A stretch of DNA of 64,000 nucleotides from Longimicrobiales bacterium (lineage in GTDB: Bacteria > Gemmatimonadota > Gemmatimonadetes > Longimicrobiales > Gaopeijiaceae). Below the pieces are notes generated by a model, which was given only the letters and a program-made list of their open reading frames with translations, searched no databases and had not been told where the DNA came from. Each line of letters begins with the position of its first letter. Positions within the stretch are counted from its first letter, which is position 1. Below, one piece after another: positions 1 to 7,820 of this stretch. The stretch covers positions 248,001-312,000 of the forward strand of contig JAQWPM010000021.1 of NCBI GenBank assembly GCA_029245345.1. Reading direction: 5' to 3'. The position numbers and the translations under genes are program-made.

Positions 1-213
1 CCTGATTGCTCTGAATGTGCGCGGCACATATCGCTAATGTCAAGCACAGTTGGTCCATTAGCTACAGGGGTCTCTGGTGGATTTCACATGCATGATTATG
101 CGCCGCTTGGGCCACCCTCCAAAATCGCGCTAGCTTGCTCGGGCGGATCGGGATGGCATTCCGCTTGCAACAGAATCGACCAGATATGCTCCCGACCTAG
201 GACCCGTTCAAAC

Positions 214-2415
214 ATGTCGACAGCCAAGCCAAAGAATCCCTCGCCCTCCGCGACCCGTTTGACAGCCGTTATGGCCAAGTTCTGGCACCCACGGGCTTAC
301 CTTTCCGGCGTGACCTTCGCGGGGATGTTGGGACTAGGGGGCGCATGGGGCTCTTGGCAGAACATGTGCGTAGGGGATGCATGCCCTTCGATCGCGCAGA
401 TTAGGACATTCGAGCACCAGCAAACCAGTAAGCTGCTGAGCCATGACGGACGGCAGATCGGGGAGCTGGGGATCGAAAAGCGCACGCCAGTGTCGATCCA
501 CGCCATTCCCGAGTATGTCCCTCAGGCTGTAGTTGCGATTGAAGACAAACGCTTCTACGACCACGGCGGCTTCGACCCCATCGGCTTCGCACGGGCGATC
601 GTCGGCGAACTCACCTTCCGAAACCTGGGTGGGGGAAGCACCATCACCCAGCAGCTCGCTCGAAACCTCTTTGACGAGATCGGCTTCCGAAGGAGGTACA
701 TAAGGAAGGCCCGAGAGATTCAGGTCGCGCTCGACATCGAGCGCTCCTATACCAAGGATCAAATCCTCGAGGCGTATCTCAATGAGATCTACATGGGGCG
801 TGGGAACCTGTATGGCTTTCAGAACGCCGCTCAATACTACGTTGGCAAAAACGTTACGGATCTGAACCCTGCGGAAGGGGCCCTACTCGCCGCCATCCTC
901 AACCGCCCGGCTGCGTACGACCCATTTCGGCACCCGGACCTGGCAAAGGCCCGCCGCGATAGGGTTTTAGCACTGATGGCTGCCGAAGGATTCCTCTCCG
1001 AAGAGGAAGCGGCTCGATGGCAGCGGTTCCCGCTTCCCGACACGGAGTCGTCCGGGCCTGGGACGTCCATCGCACCCTACTTCGAGGAATGGGTGCGGCA
1101 AATTCTCCAGGACCGCTTCGGCGACGAGATCTACCGAAGCGGGCTAAGAGTCTATACCACCCTCGATGTCGGGATGCAGAAGGCGGCTCGCGAGGCGATG
1201 GAATGGGGTTGGGCCAAGATCGAAGCGGATTCTGTTCGATTCAAACATCCACGCTACGCGGAATACGACACAGTTTCGTCGTTCCCAGGCTCCTCGCCGT
1301 ACTTGCAAGGCGCCTTCGTCGCCCTTGACCCCGAGAACGGGCACGTTCGTGCGCTGATTGGGGGCAGGAATTACCAGCAATCGAAGTTCGATCGGGCCCG
1401 GCTCGCTCAGCGCCAGGCTGGCTCGTCCTTTAAGCCCTTCGTCTATACATCAGCGATCGCGAGCGGGCTCCCAGCGTCGCATATCGTTGTCGATGCACCG
1501 GTCGTTTACTCTCAGGTCAGCGGAGAAGACTGGAGGCCGGCCAACTTTGGCAACGAATTCCAGGGCCCAATCACCATCCGCGAGGGCATGTATCGCTCGG
1601 TCAACATGGTCGCGATCAAGCTGGGTTGGGAGGAAGTCGGCATCGAGACGGTTGCGCAAACCGCCCGGCGCATGGGAATCCAAACAGAAATCGAGCGATT
1701 CCCCTCGACCACCATCGGTGCCGCGGAGGTGATCCCGATCCAGGTTGCTGAGGCCTACTCGGCATTCCCGAACATCGGCACCAAGGTCCGGCCCTTCCCC
1801 GTCCTGCGCGTCGAAGATGCCGATGGGAATCTGTTGTGGGAGCCACAGCCCGAGCGTACACAAGTGCTCGACAGCCTTGTGACTCGCATCATGGTATCGA
1901 TGCTCGAGGATGTGGTGACGCGCGGGACTGGGTACGCGGCGATCCGCCTGAACGCGGGACTCCCTCGTGAGGTCCCGGCAGGCGGCAAGACGGGTACAAC
2001 GAACGACGGCACCGACATTTGGTTCACCGGGTTCACGCCGAACCTACTGGCGTCGGTCTGGTTCGGGATGGACAACCCGGTTCCGATTTTCGAGTTGGGA
2101 CCAGGATTGGGGGTGGCCACAGGCGCAGTCCTGCCTGCCCCCGTTTGGGGCGAATTCATGCGGCGGGTCTATCTCGGCACCGAGGGCGACGAAGATAACG
2201 GCGTGGAAGAGCGCCTCCCGCTCCTACCGATCCCGGAACGTTGGCCGCTCTTGCCTGGTTTGAATGCCGTCCTGGTGGACCGCCAGACCGGCAAGCTCGC
2301 GTCGCGGTGGTGTCCCGAGGACGAGCAGTACCTCGAGTACTACATCCCGGGAACCGAACCGACCGAGTTCTGCGATCGATCCAATCGCCGCTTCAGGGTG
2401 CCGCGCATCCGCTGA
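214..2415 (+). CDS. Penicillin-binding protein 1A (bifunctional peptidoglycan synthase)
   Basis: This class A penicillin-binding protein polymerises lipid II and cross-links stem peptides at the outer face of the inner membrane. From the ATG at 214 it has 733 residues. A short cytoplasmic tail is followed by one membrane anchor (about 28-48) and a GT51 glycosyltransferase domain with the catalytic motif EDKRFYDH (Glu110), GGSTITQQLARN and an RKAREIQ segment. The transpeptidase domain carries SSFK (Ser404, Lys407), SVN (462-464) and KTGTT (592-596), so both activities look intact. The frame stays open to position 37, but the extra residues there resemble no family N-terminus, so 214 is preferred. 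Its stop lies 4 bp from the stop of the convergent phosphorylase gene. The family is certain; the exact 1A subtype is less so. Confidence 0.95.
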   Translation: MSTAKPKNPSPSATRLTAVMAKFWHPRAYLSGVTFAGMLGLGGAWGSWQNMCVGDACPSIAQIRTFEHQQTSKLLSHDGRQIGELGIEKRTPVSIHAIPEYVPQAVVAIEDKRFYDHGGFDPIGFARAIVGELTFRNLGGGSTITQQLARNLFDEIGFRRRYIRKAREIQVALDIERSYTKDQILEAYLNEIYMGRGNLYGFQNAAQYYVGKNVTDLNPAEGALLAAILNRPAAYDPFRHPDLAKARRDRVLALMAAEGFLSEEEAARWQRFPLPDTESSGPGTSIAPYFEEWVRQILQDRFGDEIYRSGLRVYTTLDVGMQKAAREAMEWGWAKIEADSVRFKHPRYAEYDTVSSFPGSSPYLQGAFVALDPENGHVRALIGGRNYQQSKFDRARLAQRQAGSSFKPFVYTSAIASGLPASHIVVDAPVVYSQVSGEDWRPANFGNEFQGPITIREGMYRSVNMVAIKLGWEEVGIETVAQTARRMGIQTEIERFPSTTIGAAEVIPIQVAEAYSAFPNIGTKVRPFPVLRVEDADGNLLWEPQPERTQVLDSLVTRIMVSMLEDVVTRGTGYAAIRLNAGLPREVPAGGKTGTTNDGTDIWFTGFTPNLLASVWFGMDNPVPIFELGPGLGVATGAVLPAPVWGEFMRRVYLGTEGDEDNGVEERLPLLPIPERWPLLPGLNAVLVDRQTGKLASRWCPEDEQYLEYYIPGTEPTEFCDRSNRRFRVPRIR

Positions 2416-2419
2416 CGCC

Positions 2420-3748
2420 TCAGGCCGGACGAATTCCGGCGGCGTCAACGATGTGAGAAACGAGGGGTCGCTGCGGCTCGGGGTCACCGTCGCCAACCTG
2501 GACGGACACCCTAATCGCCTGTTCGCCGATATCGGCCCCAGATTCATCAGCAGCGTGCACCACTGCGAGGAGGTCGCCAACGCCTACGTCGTCGCCGACG
2601 CGGGCAAGGACCTCGAAGCCCACACCCAAGTCGATCTCCTGGTCCATTCGTCGCCTACCGCCGCCGAGGGCTACCACTGCCTGCCCTAACACTCTCGGTT
2701 CCACACAGCCTACGGTCCCACCCTGCGCCGCGCGCACTTCACGCCGTACGGTGGCTGTAGCCAGAGTCGTCGGCTCGTCAACCACACCGGCATCGCCTCC
2801 CTGCGCCTCGACCAAACGAACAAACCGCTCGAGAGCTGAGCCCGAGTCCAAGGCCGACTCGGCCCGATCCATCGCGAGGCCCGGCTCGAGAGCACTGTCA
2901 GCGAGCATCAGCATCTCTGCCGCCTGTCGAAGGACTAGAGCCCTGAGATCGGGAGGGCCGTCCCCCTGCAGACAGTGGATCGCCTCCATGGTCTCGAGGC
3001 CATTCCCCACGGCCGCTCCCAGCGGACGATCCATTGCGGTCATGAGGGCCACTGTGGGGAGATCCCGCGTCGTGCCGATCCCAACCATGGCCTCAGCCAG
3101 TTCGAAAGCTCGATCCACTTCAGGGAGAAACGCCCCCGATCCGACCTTCACATCCAAGAGCAAGCCTGTCAGCCCCTCTGCGAGCTTCTTGCTCATGATG
3201 CTGGCAGCGATCAACGGTCGCACGGGCACCGTCGCTGTAACGTCTCTAAGCGCGTAGAGACGCTTGTCGAGGGGGGCGATCTCTGCGCTCTGCCCGAACA
3301 TGGCGCAGCCCACCTCCTCGAGTACCCGCTTCGATTCTGCGAGCGAGAGTTCCGTAACGAACCCGGGAATTGCCTCGAGTTTGTCGAGTGTCCCCGTCGT
3401 GTGCCCCAAACCTCGCCCCGACATCATCGGGACGAAGACGCCCAAGGACGCCACCAATGGCGCTAGCGCGATCGAGACCTTGTCCCCGACGCCACCGGTC
3501 GAATGTTTGTCGACGCGCGGCGCATCCAGGTACGTAAGATCCAGAGAGGTTCCCGATGCCAGCATACACCGCACGAACACGTCCATCTCTTCGGCGTCCA
3601 GCCCATTGAAGTAGATGGCCATAAGTAGAGCCGACATCTGATAGTCGGGCACACTGCCGTCCATATATGCGGCGAGAAACGCTTCGAGGGTGGCAGATTC
3701 AATCCGCTCACCGTCCCGCTTTCGTTCGATGACCTGCGCGGGGGCCAT
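2420..3748 (-). CDS. deoA: Thymidine/pyrimidine-nucleoside phosphorylase
   Basis: The enzyme splits thymidine or other pyrimidine nucleosides with phosphate, giving the free base and (deoxy)ribose-1-phosphate for salvage. The protein shows the signature KHSTGGVGDKVS, the loop MSGRGLGHTTGTLDKLEAIPG-like segment that follows it, and SIMSKKLAEG, all typical of the phosphorylase family. From the ATG at 3748 it is 442 residues, close to the usual 430-440. An in-frame ATG at 3790 would add 14 residues, but family members begin a few residues before the VIERKRDGE motif, which favours 3748. A 36-residue ORF ends 13 bp upstream. Another pair of nucleoside salvage genes (transporter and purine nucleoside phosphorylase) sits 52 kb away. 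Whether the enzyme is thymidine-specific or takes uridine too cannot be decided from sequence. Confidence 0.93.
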   Translation of the reverse strand: MAPAQVIERKRDGERIESATLEAFLAAYMDGSVPDYQMSALLMAIYFNGLDAEEMDVFVRCMLASGTSLDLTYLDAPRVDKHSTGGVGDKVSIALAPLVASLGVFVPMMSGRGLGHTTGTLDKLEAIPGFVTELSLAESKRVLEEVGCAMFGQSAEIAPLDKRLYALRDVTATVPVRPLIAASIMSKKLAEGLTGLLLDVKVGSGAFLPEVDRAFELAEAMVGIGTTRDLPTVALMTAMDRPLGAAVGNGLETMEAIHCLQGDGPPDLRALVLRQAAEMLMLADSALEPGLAMDRAESALDSGSALERFVRLVEAQGGDAGVVDEPTTLATATVRREVRAAQGGTVGCVEPRVLGQAVVALGGGRRRMDQEIDLGVGFEVLARVGDDVGVGDLLAVVHAADESGADIGEQAIRVSVQVGDGDPEPQRPLVSHIVDAAGIRPA

Positions 3749-3761
3749 CAACGGATGACGC

Positions 3762-3872
3762 TCAGCTAGCGGCCCGTTTCCTCGCGACATCTATCGCGTC
3801 GGCCCCGATGACCGCACCGAGAAGCAGGCCAGAGATGAAGTTGACGACTTGAGTCTCGTGATGGTATTCCAT
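3762..3872 (-). CDS. 36-residue YtxH-like small membrane ORF, possibly truncated
   Basis: The ORF starts with ATG directly after a very strong Shine-Dalgarno (GGAGGAGGTC) and encodes 36 residues. It has a short polar start, then one hydrophobic stretch NFISGLLLGAVIGA that matches the beginning of YtxH-type small membrane proteins. After that point it lacks the usual ALLLAP-type continuation and coiled tail, ending with VARKRAAS. It lies 13 bp upstream of the phosphorylase start and could be translated from the same message. Seen: the strong ribosome site and the hydrophobic helix. Inferred: that it is a short or decayed YtxH relative rather than a leader peptide. Confidence 0.45.
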   Translation of the reverse strand: MEYHHETQVVNFISGLLLGAVIGADAIDVARKRAAS

Positions 3873-4007
3873 GACCTCCTCCGGGTCTCTACGCACATTT
3901 CATAGTATATATTAGCCACGCGCAGGGTGGGTCCACACGGATTCGCGCAGCCAATATCTCCGATCCCCGAATGGGGAGACGGACAGGGCATAGAACTCGG
4001 AGGATGG
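3873..4007. promoter_or_regulatory. Divergent intergenic region, probable promoters
   Basis: A 135 bp gap separates the divergent small ORF/phosphorylase unit and the V4R-ruvX-mltG-thiE unit. It contains an AT-rich island (TATATATTA around 3904-3912) that stands out in GC-rich DNA and could supply -10 elements in either direction. No convincing -35 box or operator could be assigned. Confidence 0.35.
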
Positions 4008-4544
4008 ATGGAAGCGACCACAGCTGCGATTCGCGAGATCGCAGTCCCGGTATCGATCTTCACGACATTGAGGGATGAACTATCGAAGGAAGCGGGGCCT
4101 TTGGCGGCCATCCATGCGCTGCACCACGCCGGCTACGAGGCTGGAGTGACTGCAGGGACGACGTTTGGTGGTACGGACCAAGTCGGCGGCATGAGTCAGG
4201 CCGCGTTCTGGAAGGAGCTGGGCGATTTCTTTTCCCGCCGCGGCTGGGGCACGCTAGCTCCGGATGGCGAAGCCCAAAGCGTCGGGCTTCTCGCAAGCCC
4301 GGACTGGGTCGAGGCCGATCCCACAATAGGTGATCCCGAAGCCAGTTGCTCGTTCAGTACCGGATTCCTATCTGGCTTGATGTCCTCTGTCGCAGGCGGC
4401 CCGGTCGCCGTACTCGAGGTCGAATGCAGGAGCCGTGGAGATGCGCGGTGTGGTTTCGCGTTTGGCTCCGAGGCCTCCATCCACTCGCTGTACGGCCAGC
4501 TCGTCGACGGGACGGACCTTGACGCCGCCCTGTCGGCGCTCTAG
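4008..4544 (+). CDS. V4R (4-vinyl reductase-like) domain protein
   Basis: A soluble protein of 178 residues made almost entirely of a V4R domain, a small-molecule-binding fold also found in the sensory N-terminus of XylR/DmpR-type regulators and in bacteriochlorophyll-related proteins. The diagnostic C-terminal part reads CSFSTGFLSGLM, then AVLEVECRSRGDARCGFAFG, with two cysteines in the positions expected for this family. ATG 4008 is chosen because a GGAGG sits 4 bp upstream; the frame is open further up to 3927 without family-like sequence. It is followed after 15 bp by ruvX on the same strand. Ligand and role are unknown; with no attached output domain it may act with a partner. Confidence 0.8.
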   Translation: MEATTAAIREIAVPVSIFTTLRDELSKEAGPLAAIHALHHAGYEAGVTAGTTFGGTDQVGGMSQAAFWKELGDFFSRRGWGTLAPDGEAQSVGLLASPDWVEADPTIGDPEASCSFSTGFLSGLMSSVAGGPVAVLEVECRSRGDARCGFAFGSEASIHSLYGQLVDGTDLDAALSAL

Positions 4545-4559
4545 CGGAGCCCTCGCATC

Positions 4560-4988
4560 GTGCGCGTTCTCGGCGTCGACTTCGGCGAAAAACGAATCGG
4601 CCTCGCGCTGAGCGACCCGACAGGTACGATCGCGACCCCGCTCGAGACGCTGGTACGTCGCGCCGGCAAGCGCGTGCCCTTCGGAAAAATGGAATCCATT
4701 GGACGTGAGAACAAAGCGAAGCACCTCGTCGTCGGGCTTCCGCTCGGCTTGGACGGAAATGAAAACGAATGGTGCGCTACCATTCGAGATGTGGGGGAGA
4801 GACTCGCGGCACGGCTCGGCGTGGACGTCGCTTTTGTCGACGAACGTATGACGTCGGTCAGGGCGGAGCGGGCGATCCGGTCCATCGGGCTGAGCAAGAG
4901 TGCGCTGAAAGACAAGCGGCGCATTGATGCGGCTGCAGCACAGCTGATTCTACAGTCTTGGCTGGACCAACAGGGGACGATCCGATGA
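4560..4988 (+). CDS. ruvX: YqgF/RuvX family pre-16S rRNA nuclease / Holliday junction resolvase-like
   Basis: A 142-residue RNase H-fold protein starting with GTG. It has the family signature GVDFGEKRIGLAL at the N-terminus, the central VVGLPLGLDGNE, DERMTSVRAE, and the C-terminal RIDAAAAQLILQSWLD whose acidic residue completes the metal site. The E. coli homologue (YqgF) trims the 5' end of pre-16S rRNA; a Holliday-junction role has also been proposed. Its TGA overlaps the mltG start as ATGA, so the two are probably translationally coupled. Length and motifs are complete. Confidence 0.93.
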   Translation: MRVLGVDFGEKRIGLALSDPTGTIATPLETLVRRAGKRVPFGKMESIGRENKAKHLVVGLPLGLDGNENEWCATIRDVGERLAARLGVDVAFVDERMTSVRAERAIRSIGLSKSALKDKRRIDAAAAQLILQSWLDQQGTIR

Positions 4989-5995
4989 GACCTCGGATCA
5001 TGGCCACGACGACAAGCCTTCTTCTTTTGTCCGCCGTGGCATGCTCCGATGACCAGGGTAACCCGCGGGACCCGGTGGACATCACTGTGCCTGCGGGCTC
5101 TACGCTGTCCGAGGTCGCCGACACGCTATCCGCACGCGGCGTCATCGGGTCCAAACGGCCGTTCGAACTCTATGCTCGCTTCAAGGGCGCGGACCGCGAT
5201 ATCAAATCGGGTCGCTATGTGTTGGCTACAGGCTCGTCTTGGGGCGACGCACTCGACCACCTGACCCGCGGCACCGTTGTGACCATCCCGATGACGATCC
5301 CAGAGGGGTTCCGGGTTCAGCAGATGGTCCCGAGGATCGCTGAGCTTACCGGTCGATCGGAAGCGGACGTCTCCACTTCCCTCGCTGCCCAGGACATCGA
5401 GACACAATTGCAGGTGCCTGGCCCAGGCCCGGAAGGGTACCTCTTTCCGGATACCTATCGTTTTGCTCAGGGAGTGCCGGTCGACGCCGTCCTCTCTGCC
5501 ATGGCGGGACGCTACAACTCGATATGGACGCCGGAGCGAAGAGCACGCCTCGACAGCCTCGGGATGTCAGAACGGGAGCTCGTGACGCTGGCATCGATCA
5601 TTCAGGCCGAAGCTCGGAAGACGGATGAGATGCCACACATTTCATCCGTCTTCCACAATCGACTCGAGCAGGGATGGCTCCTGCAGGCCGACCCCACGGT
5701 CCTCTACGCCTTAGGCGGTCCGCGTGCACGACTACTCTACGCGGCGATCGATTCGGTTCAGGACAACCCGTACAACACCTACACGCAACGCGGGCTGCCG
5801 CCCGGACCCATCGGAGCCCCTGGCGAAGCCGCGATCGAAGCAGCCCTCTATCCGGTGACCGAGGAGTACATGTATTTCGTGGCCCGCCCTGATGGCTCTC
5901 ATGTCTTCACGAAGACGCTGGCGGATCACAACCGAGCCAAGGCCGCGGCCCGTCGCGCCTGGGATGCCATCGGATCGGGCGACGAAGTTCCTTAG
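4985..5995 (+). CDS. mltG: Endolytic murein transglycosylase MltG (YceG-like)
   Basis: MltG cleaves nascent glycan strands at the outer face of the inner membrane and is thought to set strand length. The ATG at 4985 overlaps the ruvX stop. The 336-residue protein begins with a hydrophobic export segment ending in LLLLSAVAC, which may act as a lipoprotein signal instead of the usual plain membrane anchor. A LysM-like region (about 30-85) precedes the catalytic YceG domain. The active-site region LASIIQAEA keeps the second glutamate of the common E-x-E pair, and the downstream QADPTVLYAL and NPYNTYTQRGLPPGPI motifs are present. It sits between ruvX and thiE in a compact run. Confidence 0.93.
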   Translation: MRPRIMATTTSLLLLSAVACSDDQGNPRDPVDITVPAGSTLSEVADTLSARGVIGSKRPFELYARFKGADRDIKSGRYVLATGSSWGDALDHLTRGTVVTIPMTIPEGFRVQQMVPRIAELTGRSEADVSTSLAAQDIETQLQVPGPGPEGYLFPDTYRFAQGVPVDAVLSAMAGRYNSIWTPERRARLDSLGMSERELVTLASIIQAEARKTDEMPHISSVFHNRLEQGWLLQADPTVLYALGGPRARLLYAAIDSVQDNPYNTYTQRGLPPGPIGAPGEAAIEAALYPVTEEYMYFVARPDGSHVFTKTLADHNRAKAAARRAWDAIGSGDEVP

Positions 5996-5998
5996 GCT

Positions 5999-6637
5999 GT
6001 GACCACTCCCGACCTCTCGGCGCGCCTCTCACTGATCGTCATCGTCGAGCGGACTTTGGCGGCACCCCGGAACGTATATTCCGTCGTTCAGTCCGCCCTC
6101 GATGCCGGCGCGCCGGCCGTTCAGCTGCGGAACAAGGGCGACTCCGCTGCTCAACAGATCGAGGCCGCCCGCACCTTACGTGCGATGACCCGCAAAAGCG
6201 GGGCGTTGCTGTTTGTCAACGACCGACTCGATGTGGCTCTAGCGGCAGAGGCCGACGGAGTGCACCTCGGCCCAAACGATATCCCGGTGGCAGCTGCTCG
6301 AGCGATGGCTCCGCGAAACTTCCTCATTGGTCGCTCGGCAGATGAGCCTGCAGTTGCCCGTCAGGCCGTTCGTGACGGCGCGTCGTACATCGGATGCGGA
6401 ACCGTCTACGCGACCTCCACCAAGACCGATGCCGGTGATGTGATCGGACTGGATGGCCTTCAACGCGTTGCGGAGTCTGTGTGCGCTCCGGTCGTCGGGA
6501 TCGGGGGGATCACGGTGGAACGGGTGAGGGAAGTGCTAGGCGCCGGTGCGGCTGGAGTCGCGGTTGTAGGAGCGGTCATGGCCGCCAAGGACCCTGGCGA
6601 AGCAGTCCGGCGAATTTTCACCGCCAGGGACAGCTAG
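5999..6637 (+). CDS. thiE: Thiamine-phosphate synthase
   Basis: ThiE joins the thiazole phosphate and the HMP pyrimidine pyrophosphate to make thiamine phosphate. The 212-residue TIM barrel starts with GTG 3 bp after mltG. Recognisable segments are VQLRNKGDSAAQ (pyrophosphate loop region), FVNDRLDVALAAEADGVHLG, IGCGTVYATSTK and VVGIGGIT. All are in family order and the length is normal. No other thiamine gene is adjacent, but thiD lies at 53.8 kb. The gene ends 2 bp from the convergent lipoprotein gene, and no terminator hairpin is visible between them. Confidence 0.93.
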   Translation: MTTPDLSARLSLIVIVERTLAAPRNVYSVVQSALDAGAPAVQLRNKGDSAAQQIEAARTLRAMTRKSGALLFVNDRLDVALAAEADGVHLGPNDIPVAAARAMAPRNFLIGRSADEPAVARQAVRDGASYIGCGTVYATSTKTDAGDVIGLDGLQRVAESVCAPVVGIGGITVERVREVLGAGAAGVAVVGAVMAAKDPGEAVRRIFTARDS

Positions 6638-6639
6638 GC

Positions 6640-7584
6640 CTACCTGCGGCGGTACCACCCCTCGAGCAACAGCCGGTGGTGGATCAACCAGCTGACCTTA
6701 CCACGTCCGACCGGTGACGAATGCAGGCCGCCTTGGTCGAAGTCCGTCTGGTTGTAACAAATCCCACCACCATTCATGACTTCAGAAGCGCAATCCGGGG
6801 CCCATGCGTACGCGCCCCAACCATACCACACCCCGTTCACCATGGAGTTCTGCCCGAGCCACGAATTGACCGCGTGGCCCTCCTCGTAGCTGAGAGGCTC
6901 CCCACCGCCCGCGAAGCCAGCGTAGTTACGCGAGGACGTGTATACGGCTTGAACATTGGGAAAGAACGTCGTCACGCGCTCGGCGAACGTATCCAAATTG
7001 TCGTAGAGATTCTGATAGTCCGACTCGGGGTGAGGATACGTGGGGAGTGGCGTTCCGTCCGCCCGAGTCGTCTGTCGATTCGCCGCTGTATGATACACGA
7101 CACGAATCTGATCTCGACGGATGGGGATGTAGGGCAAGAGCACATTTAGGCACGCGCCCCACAGATTCCAATCATGTTCGGCATTCAGCCAGTCCTCTAT
7201 ACCCGCCCCTGGGCGACCACAGTTGAGCACCACGACCTCAGAAGCGACGTCACCGATCCAGTGGCTGTTGATGCGCGCGATATAGTCCCCGCACTCGGTC
7301 GCGGGGTCGCTCATGCCGATGCACACGACCCCGATGCGACCCTCGACGGGTTCCACCAGCGGGGTGCCGTTGTTCACCATCCTAAGCCAGAGCCCTTTGT
7401 ACTTCCCTGGCGTGGTCAAACCGTCGTCTCCCCGATCGATAGGGAACGGTTCCTCTACGTCGTAACCTGGAGGCGATCCGTCGTCCGGGGTCGGATCCAA
7501 CCCGAACTCGCACCCGGATAGCACCATGACGATCGTCCCGAAGACGAACGCCGTCCGGGATCCATAACGCTGCAGGTCGAACAT
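6640..7584 (-). CDS. Exported SGNH-hydrolase-like lipoprotein of unknown substrate
   Basis: A 314-residue predicted lipoprotein: a signal peptide ends in a clean lipobox VLSGC (Cys25), then an acidic linker precedes a globular domain. The domain opens with VVCIGMSDPATE, similar to the nucleophile block of SGNH/GDSL-type exported proteins. It continues with VVVLNCGRPGAGIEDW and closes with GGLHSSPVGRGKV, resembling the block that carries the catalytic histidine. The usual D-x-x-H spacing is not exact, so hydrolase activity is an inference. The N-terminus at 7584 is chosen for the signal peptide; the frame continues upstream to 7653. It diverges from the two-propeller lipoprotein at 7821. Confidence 0.6.
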   Translation of the reverse strand: MFDLQRYGSRTAFVFGTIVMVLSGCEFGLDPTPDDGSPPGYDVEEPFPIDRGDDGLTTPGKYKGLWLRMVNNGTPLVEPVEGRIGVVCIGMSDPATECGDYIARINSHWIGDVASEVVVLNCGRPGAGIEDWLNAEHDWNLWGACLNVLLPYIPIRRDQIRVVYHTAANRQTTRADGTPLPTYPHPESDYQNLYDNLDTFAERVTTFFPNVQAVYTSSRNYAGFAGGGEPLSYEEGHAVNSWLGQNSMVNGVWYGWGAYAWAPDCASEVMNGGGICYNQTDFDQGGLHSSPVGRGKVSWLIHHRLLLEGWYRRR

Positions 7585-7820
7585 CAAGTGGCGTACCTGG
7601 GTCTTTCGGAACTGGAGAGGTGGGCGCAAAACGCCGTTCTGGAATCTCTGCACGCAGGCACGTCGATTCCGTGACCAACTGTGATGTGACGGACGTGGCG
7701 TCGCAAGACAACACCCATAAACCCGGCCGCGGATCTATCGAATACGAAGCAGGGCCACGGGGTTGCACTACAGAGCCCACACAATGTCCTTTCGGGGCCG
7801 CCTTCCCCTCAATACAGCAC

